From assembly GCA_036852015.1 (NCBI GenBank), contig JAANDG010000050.1:1-64000 (forward strand): DNA of 64,000 nt. The letters are read 5' to 3'. The notes beneath the pieces are model-generated. The model ran no database searches, had not been told where the DNA came from, and saw nothing but the letters and a program-made list of their open reading frames with translations. The DNA comes from Pelodera strongyloides. Taxonomy: Eukaryota > Nematoda > Chromadorea > Rhabditida > Rhabditidae. Made by a program: the position numbers and the translations under genes. This document shows positions 47,698 through 59,300 of the stretch, one piece after another. The first letter of the stretch is position 1. Each line of letters starts with the position of its first letter.

Positions 47698-49091
47698 TCA
47701 TAGATTATCCTCCTCTTCATCCAAATTGTACGCAGCTCTCACCTTCCTGAACACACATATGATAAAACATAACAAAAATAAACTTCAAACTCCAAATGTA
47801 GAAACATTCTAGCGTTTTACACAATTAAGCACATTGGAATCTTATCACGGATGTGATCACTTCCAGTTACATACTAATTTCCCAATCGGAAGCTACAATG
47901 AGAATCCAAGATTGCGCGCCGCAATGTTTTGCGCATGTGTCTCGCAAGCAAAAAGATTTGATGCGCGCGCAATACGGGTTTTCAGCGTCGAGCTGCGCGC
48001 ATTTTGTGTCCCAAAATGGTGCGCCGTCCAGTTGCCCCACATACAACATACACTTATAATCTTATGAAACTCACTTTCTAACTTCGGTCTCTATCCTTTC
48101 TCCGACCCAATTTTCATTCGTCTTTCCAGTAACTTCATCATTTATTCGCTGATTGTAACTGAAAGTTAAGCACATAAAAAACATCCAATTTGCTCAAACA
48201 ATAAATATTCAGTCGAAAAACCAAAACACGAACCGAACCATAAATACGCTGCACAAAACGAACACTCCACAAATATCACTGCTCATAATATAATAAAAAA
48301 TAAACAAAAAAAACCAAAATGATAAGATAAAACCCACGTTCCCTGCGCTAGGAAATCCTTTATTCTCATCCGCATTTGTTCTTTTGTAGTTGTTGCCGGC
48401 AGGTTTTGTAGAATATCTCGGACATCAGCTTTTGCTCGAGACTGAAGTTTGACATTCAAAAAAAGATCAATCAGTCCATAATTCCTCCAATAACCATATT
48501 TTTCACACTATATAGGATACCTCCATCGAGACCCATGAAAAAAATTGAAAACTTCGCAAGCACTCAAATTCTGAGACTCAGGATCTAACATTCTGAGGCA
48601 ACAAAATACTTGTGGAACAGTTGAAAGAAACGAGTTAAAACTCACCTCAAGCTCCTCCAATAAACCATCCGATTTTACTTTGTCAAGAATCTTTCGGCGA
48701 ATCTGAAAACACCCGTTTTTGATGACGGAGCAGACAGACTACAGTGAATAATGTTTCACGAAAAAGTCAAGTAAGAGGCCAAGCAAAATACCCTGAACAA
48801 ATTTGCTATATATGTTTGTCCGCTAACTACTTATAACAATAATAAGTTGGAACTGCGTTTATTGCCCCCGAGCACCGTGCCACAGTGTAATTAACACATC
48901 AAACTACAACTTGTAGACAACAAGGTTACGGTATCAAGATAGCACTATAGAAAAGTCTAATATGTATCTTAACTATACCGTATCTATACCACTAACACTT
49001 TAAGAAAACCTACTTCATCGAAAGTTCCCTCCTTCTTAATTGAAGTTTCCACATCTCTCGATACAGATTCTTTATCCGGAAATTGGAACAT
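47698..49091 (-). CDS. Small helical protein, possibly BOD1/Shg1-like
   Basis: Five exons (minus): 49014-49091, 48646-48702, 48338-48441, 48075-48158, 47698-47746; 123 residues, in phase. Starts MFQFPDKESVSRDVETSI, continues KKEGTFDEIRRKILDKV, LLEELESRAKADVRDILQNL, TTKEQMRMRIKDFL and ends NLDEEEDNL. The block KKEGTFDEIRRKIL resembles the start of the Shg1/BOD1 domain, and the KEQMRMRI...ERIETEVRKKV part can be laid on BOD1's second half, but the signature DTKPAY of BOD1 is absent. A FOP/OFD1-type LisH region is the other candidate. A CTGTAG acceptor lies 9 nt before the ATG. Same strand as the RNF181-like gene 527 bp upstream. Intron 4 contains a GC-rich stretch of unknown origin. Confidence 0.65.
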
Positions 49092-49617
49092 TTTCTTCAC
49101 TACAGAATATAATAGTTAGTAATATTGTACCTGAAATATTAATTTATTACGAAGAAAAGGAATTATTAATCCACAAATTTCAATACGAACAAATCAAAAA
49201 ATGAACTAGTCGAACAAGACAAGCAAATCACAGCCAGCGGAATCAGCAACACTTTAGCTATGAGAAAAAAAGAAACATAAGCATAGACTAATAATTAATT
49301 TAATCAATACATACAAATTTAAGTCGACAGGATGATAGGTACTAACGATTAGCCTCGTACATTAACTTATATATCTCACGTAAGTTTTCACTCATTATTT
49401 AGCCATGATACGTGATATATTAAACTACACCCCAGCGATTATTAAAAAGTAAATTCGTTCAAATTTCACAGGCTATGCTATCTACAATGTTGCCGGATAG
49501 AGAGCAACGAGCTCAAGTCAGGGACCAAACTGTAAAGGGCGCTCAACAGTTTATTTAAATTACATCCATATTTCCATATCCATCATCGACAAGGAACTAT
49601 ACTATAATCTAAAGCCC

Positions 49618-50731
49618 TCAAGAAAACATGGAATCGTGCAACTCGTCAATATCAGCTTGTCTTTCTTGTTTTCTCTTTTGTTGTCTCTTATGCTCTTCAT
49701 ATAATTCATTATCAGTTGGTAACTCCTTCCTGCAAGCCGGGCAAGTAGCAACTCGAGTCAGCCATTCGGAGACGCAACGCGAGTGAAAATGGTGTTTACA
49801 CTGAAGTACTGTAATCTGGGTATCTTCTGAAGACCATTGCGCCAGGCAGATCATACACTGTCCCTCTTTGTCTAAACAGGCTTGAGTGAGAATTTCGAAA
49901 CGTGTCTTCCCCTTCCGAAGGATTAAAGCGGTGTGATACGTGGTGTCTGAAGCGTATGCTGGAGAAATAAGGCAGCATATGACACATGACATACCGCTTT
50001 ATTTCGTAATACTACACCATACATTCAGACATCACAGCAAAATTCTCAAAGATACATTAATAATGACCTACCGGTTATCTCATCGTATGTCACCTTTGGA
50101 AGTTTGTCCAGTGCCTCTTTAGTCAGACCCTTATTCATTCCCGGAAACAATGTCTCAAATTCGAGGTTCATTTCCTGATTCCATCCACTTTCCAGCAGAA
50201 ACCTAAACAGATAAAGAATTGTAATTGTAAAACAAGTACATCCGTGCAACATACTTAAATTCTGAAACCCCAACGACGAGCCTGAATATAACATTTAACA
50301 TATCGTGTCTCAGTATTTCGGATCGGCGGTGTCTCGTTCTCAGACACGACAAAAGCCTTTTCCAACTGTCCCTTTGTCATACAGTCATACGGACACTACG
50401 CCAAAAACAGTACTCTTTTTCCATTACTTCTAATTTGGACTGTGGTTCCAGTCATGTATTGGAGACAACATAGTAGACCATGACTGGAAACACACGTCGT
50501 CAGCCTATTCTCAGTTCTCATCAAAGGGTACAGATATCGCCCCCCCCCCCCCATTTTGACACGATGACCCGTTTATTCAACAATAATATATAAATAAATA
50601 ATAATAATGGCCCACCTAGCCATTGCCAGGTGATCATCGGGGTGCACATTGGGGCGCGGTCCCCCAAATGCCGGTCTATCGCCCGTGCCGCCCCCTTGCT
50701 CTATTTCATCTACAATCCGATCGTAGTCCAT
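49618..50731 (-). CDS. RNF181: RING-H2 E3 ubiquitin ligase, RNF181-like
   Basis: Short cytosolic E3 ligase. Three exons (minus): 50616-50731, 50072-50202, 49618-49946; 191 residues, in phase. N-terminal acidic and Gly-rich (MDYDRIVDEIEQGGGTG), middle GLTKEALDKLPKVTYDEI, as in RNF181/RNF126 family members just before the RING. RING-H2: CMICLAQW, then CKHHFHSRCVSEWL, then CPACRKELPTD; all eight metal ligands (C-C-C-H-H-C-C-C) present. The C-terminus NELYEEHKRQQKRKQER and final ELHDSMFS match the RNF181 tail closely. TTTAG lies 4 nt before the ATG. AATAAA at about 49550. A tandem array begins about 130 bp upstream of the start, inside the likely promoter. Confidence 0.9.
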
Positions 50732-50857
50732 GGAACTAAAGAAAGAGAAGTTTTCACACAATACATTACTTATACTATAAAATAAAACAAGAAGCGTAAT
50801 AAAAATGTTGCTGGTTTGAACAAGGTTTCTGAACTGAAATAACGGTCTCAAAACACT

Positions 50858-52425
50858 GTGGCAAAATTTAGGAACAGAGATAGCGGGGCACGTTGGTTCT
50901 CAAAACAATGTGGAAAGATTTATCAAAACACTGTGGCAAGATATAGGAACAGAAATAACGGTGCTTTGGTTCTCAAAACACTGTGGCAAGATATAGGAAC
51001 TGAAATAACGGTGCCTTGGTTCGCAAAACACTGTGGAAAGATTTATCAAAACACTGTGGCAAGAAAGAAAACACTGTGGCAAGAAGGAAGGTTTAGGAAC
51101 TTAAATAACGATGTTTCGGTTCTCAAAACACTGTGGCAAGATATAGGAACAGAAATAACGGTGCTTTGTTCTCAAAACACTGTGGAAAGATTTATCAAAA
51201 CACTGTGGCAAGATATAGGAACAGAAATAACGGTGCTTTGGTTCTCAAAACACTGTGGCAAGATATAGGAACTGAAGTAACGGTGCTTTGGTTCTCAAAA
51301 CACAGTGGCAAGATATAGGAACTGAAGTAACGGTGCTTTGGTTCTCAAAACACAGTGGCAAGATATAGGAACAGAAATAACGATGTTTCGGTTCTCAAAA
51401 CACTGTGGCAAGATATAGGAACAGAAATAACGGTGCTTTGGTTCTCAAAACACTGTGGCAAGATATAGGAACTGAGGTAACGGTGCTTTGGTTCTCAAAA
51501 CACAGTGGCAAGATATAGGAACTTAAATAACGATGCTTTGTTTCTCAAAACACTGTGGCAAGATTTATCAAAACACTGTGGCAAGATTTATCAAAACACT
51601 GTGGCAAGATTTATCACAACACTGTGGCAAGATATAATATAGGAACTGAAATAACGGTGCTTTGGTTCTCAAAACACTGTGGAAAGATTTATCAAAAACA
51701 CTGTGGCAAGATATAGGAACAGAAATAACGGTGCTTTGGTTCTCAAAACACTGTGGCAAGGTTTAGGAACTTAAATAACGATGTTTCGGTTCTCAAAACA
51801 CTGTGGCAAGATTTATCAAAACACTGTGGCAAAATATAGGAACAAAAATAACGGTGCTTTGGTTCTAAAAACACTGTGGCAAGCTTTAGGAACTTAAATA
51901 ACGATGCTTTGTATCTCAAAACACTGTGGCAAGATTTATCAAAACGCTGTGGCAAGGTATAATATAGAAACTGCAATAACGATGCTTTGGTTCTCAAAAC
52001 ACTGCGGCAAGATTTAGGAACTTAAATAACGATGCTTTGTTTCTCAAAACACTGTGGCAAGATTTTAGATTTATCAAAACACTGTGGCAAGATATAATAT
52101 AGGAACTGCAATAACGGTACTTTGGTTCTCAAAACACTGTGGCAACATTTAGGAACTGAAATAACGGTGTTGTGATTCTCAAAACACAGTGGCACGGTGT
52201 TTTGGTTGGATCTCAAAACACTGTAGCAAAGATTTAGGAAGAAATAACGGCGCTTTGGTTCTCAAAACACTGTGTCAAGATTTAATAACTGAAATAACTG
52301 TGCTTTGGTTCTCAAAACACTGTGTCAAGATTTAATAACTGAAATAACTGTGCTTTGGTTCTCAAAACACTGTGGAAAGATTTAGGAACTGAAATAACTG
52401 TGCTTTGGCTCTCAAGACTCAAAAC
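50858..52425. repeat. Tandem array of about 50-bp units beside the RNF181-like promoter
   Basis: About 30 imperfect units, each carrying CAAAACACTGTGGCAAGAT, then ATAGGAACTGAAATAACGG, then TGCTTTGGTTCT. A shorter form of about 23 bp (TTTATCAAAACACTGTGGCA) is inserted in places. Units on the right half are more divergent. Confidence 0.93.
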
Positions 52426-53346
52426 TAAATGGCAATCCTTTACAGAACTAAACGTGAGATATTTAAGCTGACAATATCTTCTCTCTAGTCACGTTATTTT
52501 TGAAATAAAGTACAAAACAACATTACAAACATGTTGACCAATCAATAAAACCGCACGTCAATAACAACTGAGAGATATGCGAGTATCGATACACACGATA
52601 ATTCCAACGTAAGTACGGCGGAAAAAAATTTAGTTTATTCATTATAAGAAATGGCACAAGTTTTCCTTTTACAATAATGAAGGACAAGTGTTCACGAACA
52701 AACCATATCACAAAGGAGGTAATAACAATACAAAAAAAATAAATAAATATCAAGTTTCAAATGCGCACCGACAAAATCAAAAAACAACCGGACTTAGCAA
52801 TGATACGGAAACCAGTTTCAAAAACCCATAAGATGTAGTGCGAATAAATAGTCTAATCTCTCTTTATAAATATAGCAGAGGTAAAAAACCAGAAGTAATT
52901 AGAAGTCAGAACATAGTTTTCAATATTCTATAAGACTAAGAATTCTGTAAAACAAAAACAACGACCAACTAGATCAAGCAGGTAGCAAGAATAAAAAAAA
53001 AACGGTTCAAGATCGAGTCACTGGCACGAATAACTTACTCAAGAAAGAAATACATGAACAATCATAATACAATAGCAAATGGAATGAAAAACTTTTTCAT
53101 TTTTTGAAAGATATGCATATTTTACCGTAATAAAAATGGTGAGAAATACAACCGAAGCACAACAACTGCCAAATAGCACACGTCACAGATGGTCAAAATT
53201 ATCTAAGAAAAACCACGCTTCACGGCTTCACTAACTAATCAATGGCAATAAAATCACTAAGAGATGCACTGCGAGCATCAAGCATCACTACATCACTAAC
53301 ATCATCCATCATTCAGCTTTTGCAAAACTTCAAGCTTACCACCCAC
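52426..53346. other. Intergenic, 3' flank of GCN2
   Basis: AT-rich; no coding exon seen on either strand. The open frame at 53242-53502 (+) is antisense to the last GCN2 exon and is not supported. Confidence 0.55.
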
Positions 53347-56300
53347 CTACATAATAATCCTATAAGTATTTCCTTGGGTAGTAAAAAGTATCAACACATT
53401 TGGTGGAACCGCGCCACGTGGGCACAAGATGTTGAGCAGAACACTGTAAGTTGTCTCCAGCTCCTAAGCAACACAAAAGATCAAAACAGTTCATTTTCAT
53501 AACGCTCGTGAAAAGTAATGTTTTGCAAACCACACAGATTCCACGGTTGACATAGTTGTCTTAACTCTTCGGAAAAAATACTTTATGGATGTTCTTTCTA
53601 GTGAAAAAATTTCGGTCATAGTTCATTTCGGATAACTTATACCATATCCACTTCTTAACTATAGCCTTATCACTTCACTTCATTCTTCATTCACTAGAAT
53701 CTAGAATAAAAATAAATAAAATAATAATCATTAAACATACCTCCTTGGCTTTTCCATGAAACTTCGTCATTTGATCGAAAATCGTCACTAATTCATCGTG
53801 AGTGGAGTGGAGTTCTGAATAAGAATAGGTCTGTAATATCAAATGTTAATTACCCTTATCGTGTGATCATTTCGTTAATTACAATAATAACAAACCTATA
53901 CGACTAGCTGCCGCCATGAGAATATCTGCCGGTAGCTCTGTCAGCACGACGTCAATCCTAAAAAGAATACGGATATGAATGTAAATGTAGATGTAAATAA
54001 AAGACCTGCAAGGCACAGGGCGCAGCAGGGGCCCCTGCTGCGCCTTGTGTTGGCCACTTATTGGATATGTTGTATTGGTACATTACGAAGAAATAAGGAG
54101 TACCGCACAAATCATAAACGAACCTCGTTTGCGTCGAAAATTTCCGGATCGAATCGGTTAAAATATTTCGGCATTGTCCCTGAAGAAATGAAACATTGTC
54201 TTTGTGCAAGTATTAGTCTACCATAAAAATTGACGGAATGCAACGTACACGAACAAGAAGTTAGCATAAAGCAATATTCCATGTTATAAGGGCAAATTGG
54301 CGGTGACATGTACTGTAATATAAAAAATACGGGAAGCGCTTCAAAAAATCTCAATACCCAACCTCTTGCTTCTTTCTCAGATTATGCGATGGTTTGTCCA
54401 CGACTGCCCACGTAATGTTCACGTTCGAAAATGACGGTGCAGTATTTGATGGGGTCTTTGAGGTGACAGCCGTACCACTTCTAAACAAAATAATATTTGC
54501 ATTAGCATGCAACATCGACACAGCGATCGACTGCGATACAACCCAGAGGCCATATTCACCACTCCAATTCCCTCGGGGAAATAGCCCCCTGGGGACAGAA
54601 AATGGCATTCTAATGTGAGAGACGCAGAGAAAAAGAAGGGGAGTTCCCCATGGGGAATTGAGCGGTAAATATGGCTATGGCCGTGGCCTATGGTTGCATA
54701 TTTCTGTGGACAAGAAATTCTTCAAAAAAGGTGGCGAGCTGCAAATTGCAAAAGATGGTCGTTTTGTCGTTTAAAAAAAAAGAAACCAACTTTGACGGAG
54801 TTGTAGGTCTGGGAATCACCGGGTCGAACACCCCGCTCGTCTCCGCTACACGGAACTTGTATGTAAGATCCAATGCCTCCATTCTATCCATTTTTCCACA
54901 GTCTGAACCGCCAAGCCGGACTAAAACCTGCAAAAAAGTCTGATATACGAAGTTCTTGTTTGACAGAAGTCAGAAGCCGTAACGCAACCGCAACCCGAGC
55001 ATACCTTCCTTTAACATCCAAGGAAATAGGACATAGGACTACGGCATGATGGATGCAAATATAATTTTCTCTAGTCGGACTCTGAATTGTGAAAGAGTAT
55101 ACGCGAACAATCGCGAACCAAGAACTTTAATTAAAGGCGAATATTTACCTGATCACTATCGAACATAACTAGAAGATTCTGTCCAACAGAGTCGCAACGC
55201 TCCTAAATCACGTGTCTAATTTCAATTCCAAGCTCACGTATAGCCAAAATACCTCTGGATTGAGAGCCGGGTGCGTACCGACTAAGTCACATAACCCACA
55301 CCAGGGAAAGAGAATAATCAGTCAAAGATATTTAAACAATAAAGGAAACTAAATAAACCAGCCCCTTACCTGTACAACTGCCAAATTCTCCACTTGGTCA
55401 TTGTAGACATCAGTGGAAACCCCCAAGTCCCACAATTTTCTAGCCAATTCCATTTTTTCCACTGTCAACGTACGACCATATGAACAGATAACAGTGGATA
55501 TCATAGGAACATCTGCAAAAGATAATGAAAAAAAAACTTTCTTCAAAAATACTCCTGCCATCGAATTAGTTTCGGCTCATTTATGTTTTTCCATCTACAG
55601 TAGTAAACGAACGTAACTTATACATCACCAAGTAAAAGACCAAAATACGAACCTCCCCCTTTTTGCAATGTATGCAAATTTGCGATCACTTCCATATTGA
55701 CAGCACATCCAACCACACAAAGTGGCCGTGGGGGCTGTCTATCAGAAGAATGACGAACAGAAGAAAGTAGGGAGTCATAGCGTCCTGCAAGTGGCTGATT
55801 ATTTGCTTTAAAAAAATCCAAGAAAATGGGCCGGGATGGGGCCGGGTGGTCCAGTCGTCCAGTGGCAGCGCGTTGGTCTCTAACGCAATCGACCCGAGTT
55901 CGATTCCGGCCCGTGACACCTTTGAAACCACCACCCGGCGAGGGAATCATGGGCGATATTTTTTGGCCCTAGCCCGAAGACGTCGAGCAATTTGTCATCT
56001 GGAAGTCTGGAACTCGCCGCCTACTGCTCAGGACCTCTGCGGAACATGTCATAAGCAAACCTTGAAACTGTATTTTCACCCTTGAATAAAGGCGCACGCT
56101 CTTGAAGCGTAAAAGATTTATTATTTATATTTATAAGAAACTGGCTAGCGAACTGAAAACGCGAGCAAACACCTAGCCTGATAGAAGTACAGGCGCATAC
56201 GCATACTCAACGTACTAAATCATCTCATGATCTCGCACTTGCACTTCGCACAACGTCGTATACTTATTATCTAGATTACAACAAAGCAAGTTTTCAACAA

Positions 56301-59300
56301 AAAAAAGCCATGAAGAAAAACTAACCTCCAGCCACAATGGGCACAGTGCGCTTTTTGCCCGGAACCTGAGCCCGAATTTGGAAAATGACTCCATCTCTGA
56401 AAGGAAAATACAATTTGAGAGAATATAGACGCGATCAGAGCGAAGCCGCACATCAAAATTCATTTGGGAATCTTTTGAAAATTAGTTGGTCATATAAGGC
56501 CAAGGTTACAGTTCATGTCCGAATCCATGTCACGATGACTGGTGACGTGACTATGTGACAAAATACAACACCGAAAGAAGTTAAAGATAAAACCGAAGAT
56601 AAAACCGAAGATAAAACCGAAGATAGCAAGAACAAAAACACTAAACACGTACCTAAAGGTTTTCGGGCGATAAACCAAGGATGAACACAGCTCAATCTCC
56701 ACGTTTAGATCTACAAAGAAGGGATACTCAATACTCAAACGATACTCTGCATAAACCTCTAATGTAATAGCAGTCAGTCACACAAATTTAAACGAAGAAA
56801 AGTGTAATCTCTACGTATTCACATTAATAAAGTCAATAAAGTGGTATTCACATTCACACATCACACAATCACACTCGCAAAAACCGAATACCTGCAAACG
56901 CGTCGAAAAGCTTCTCCAAATCGGACAGTGCATCCTTCGAATTGTTCCGTACATTGTCGTCACGACTTCGAAGTATCGAACGGCACTCCTCCCTAAAGCA
57001 CGTTATATAGTGGCCGCACAAAAATGAAGGCTCCGACTGGCTCACTGGTAAATGGTAAGGAGCACATAAGCACACTATACAGCACACGCCGAACCGCACA
57101 CGCACAGAGTCCGAACTCAATTCTGCGCCGGTGCAGTTTTATAAAGGAAAATACTGGCCCGTTTTTGATACACATCGAGTAGACCAGCATTCTTATGCAG
57201 CTTATGCAAATGGGCATAAATTAGAATAAAAAATTGAGCTAAATTCGGGCAAATTAGCATACACACAGAAGAAATTCAGTTATCACGATGCGTTTCAAAA
57301 ACCGGCCGGTATTTCGCTTTAATCCATAAAGGATAAGTTGGAAATGACATTCTGGATAGCTCAATTCTAGAAGAAGACTTTTAGCAATTAGCAATGTAAC
57401 ATGTGGCAAGCTTGCAAACGCAAACCTGAATAAATTAGGTGCCATCTCGGAATGGAGATACGCCAAAAGAGAGGTAGCCACCTTGGATCCAGCCACTTCG
57501 GATAACATCTCAATGCGTTCTTGCACAGATGGTTGCTCTAAATAAACATAACCTTTCCTTTTCAAATAAACCAGGAGCTGAAACCCAGAATGACGAAATG
57601 TTTAAATGATAAAATATTAGTGAGCACTGCGGAGCAAGAGATACTCACACTAGTTACTAGCGAAATCCCCGAACCTTTAATGAAAATATTGAAAATACAA
57701 AACACACGTATGCTAATTTCATTCAGCTTCTCCAAAATTCCCCGCCTTTCTTCATTGTTGATGTTCAAATGAGAGAAAATGGCATCAAGCAGTCCCATGT
57801 GGCCTAATCTAAAGTACATATTAAGAACTGAAATATAGTTACAACGTCGTTAGCTAGTCTAGCTCTAGCTAACAAAACCCCAGCCGCAGCTCTCGCCTTC
57901 GACTTAGTGTTAGGACAGGACCTGGGTTTATACAAATAACTAAAAACACCAACCTCAAAGTTAGTTTGCAGCGGTCACCCAGTGCACTTCTTGCTACAGC
58001 AATTGCAGCCGAAATCACCTGAAACAAAAAAAGTAGTTGTACAACAATAAATGATTTTACCCAACCCAGGTCTAGTGCGCAGACGACTCGAGGTGCTGGC
58101 AAAGTTACAAGGAATAAGAAAAAAGCAGGATACACAAACCTGAATCTCAATGGGTCGAATAGAACTTGCTGGACAAACAGCGTCAATACTCATCTCCCAA
58201 CGCTCAGTCGGGTGCACGCCGCCTGGAAAGATACAAACATTTTAATCTTTCCCGTCAACACATTAAAGCGAAATACCGCCCGGTTTTTTAAACTCATTGC
58301 AACATACACAAATGAAAAGAATGTAGTTGCACACATGTGTTTCAAAAACCAGCCGATATTTCGCTTTAACATAAAACACGTTAGTAGATGAGAACGGGAC
58401 TATAACTACGCTAAAACTCTTACCAAAAATTTCCTTCGAGGTAAAAACCTTTCCAATCGCGAACCGTTTCATTCGAATGATATTGTTTCGAGTACAGTAG
58501 CGCATGAAGTTGAGCCGGAGATCTATCTGAAAGCATTCCATACTTGGCAACACAACAAAAATTACAGTTGCCCTCTATAAAGACAACGAAACATTTAGTT
58601 TCTTACGCAACCGTGGCAATCTACAATCACCTGCCAAAATAGGCCCCAGTTTCAAAGTTTCAACCGTTCAACGATGAAAACATATCCAGTTCGCATGACC
58701 ACCGCACTATTTAAAGCAAAATAACGACCAGCTTTTAAGAATTTGAGACGTACTTGTAGTTGTACATTCTCCTATTGAAAGTAATATAATCAGACAATTG
58801 TGTAGCAGCCTTGCAATTTGCATAAACAACATTGGAATGCAGCGTACGTAACCGGACGTTAAAGCAAAGCTCCTTACCGGTAATGCCACAGCTATCGCTG
58901 ACTGATCAACAACGGTGTACGGTTTCCTCGAAGACGGCGTAAGTGCTGAGACTTCCTTGGCCGGACACAGCAAGTGACAGTGGAGCGGAGTAAAGGCACG
59001 GACTGAAACAAGACGTACAGTAAACCTTCGTACTTCAGGCGTAACGCGCATGGCACTACCAAACAAATAGGATGGTGAAGGTGAAAGCGTTAGGCCTAGG
59101 CACAGAGACTGAGGCCGTATTCACCAACACACAGGGAGCGTTCTGAATCTCTTCCGCCCCAACACTCTTTACGCAATCTTTAGCTCCCTGGGGAGGCCAG
59201 GGAGGGTTCCCTGTTGTTGGTGAACAGGGCCTCTGAACTCCGCGCGGGTTTGTGCATGAAATACACGGTTCGATTCGATCAGTACACAATTAGTGAAAAC

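Noticed and set aside
47853..48067. Overlapping frames in the GC-rich stretch
   Set aside because: Lies in an intron of the minus-strand small gene; three frames are open only because the stretch is GC-rich and short.
53242..53502. 86-codon plus-strand frame
   Set aside because: Antisense to the last GCN2 exon, which is supported by phase.
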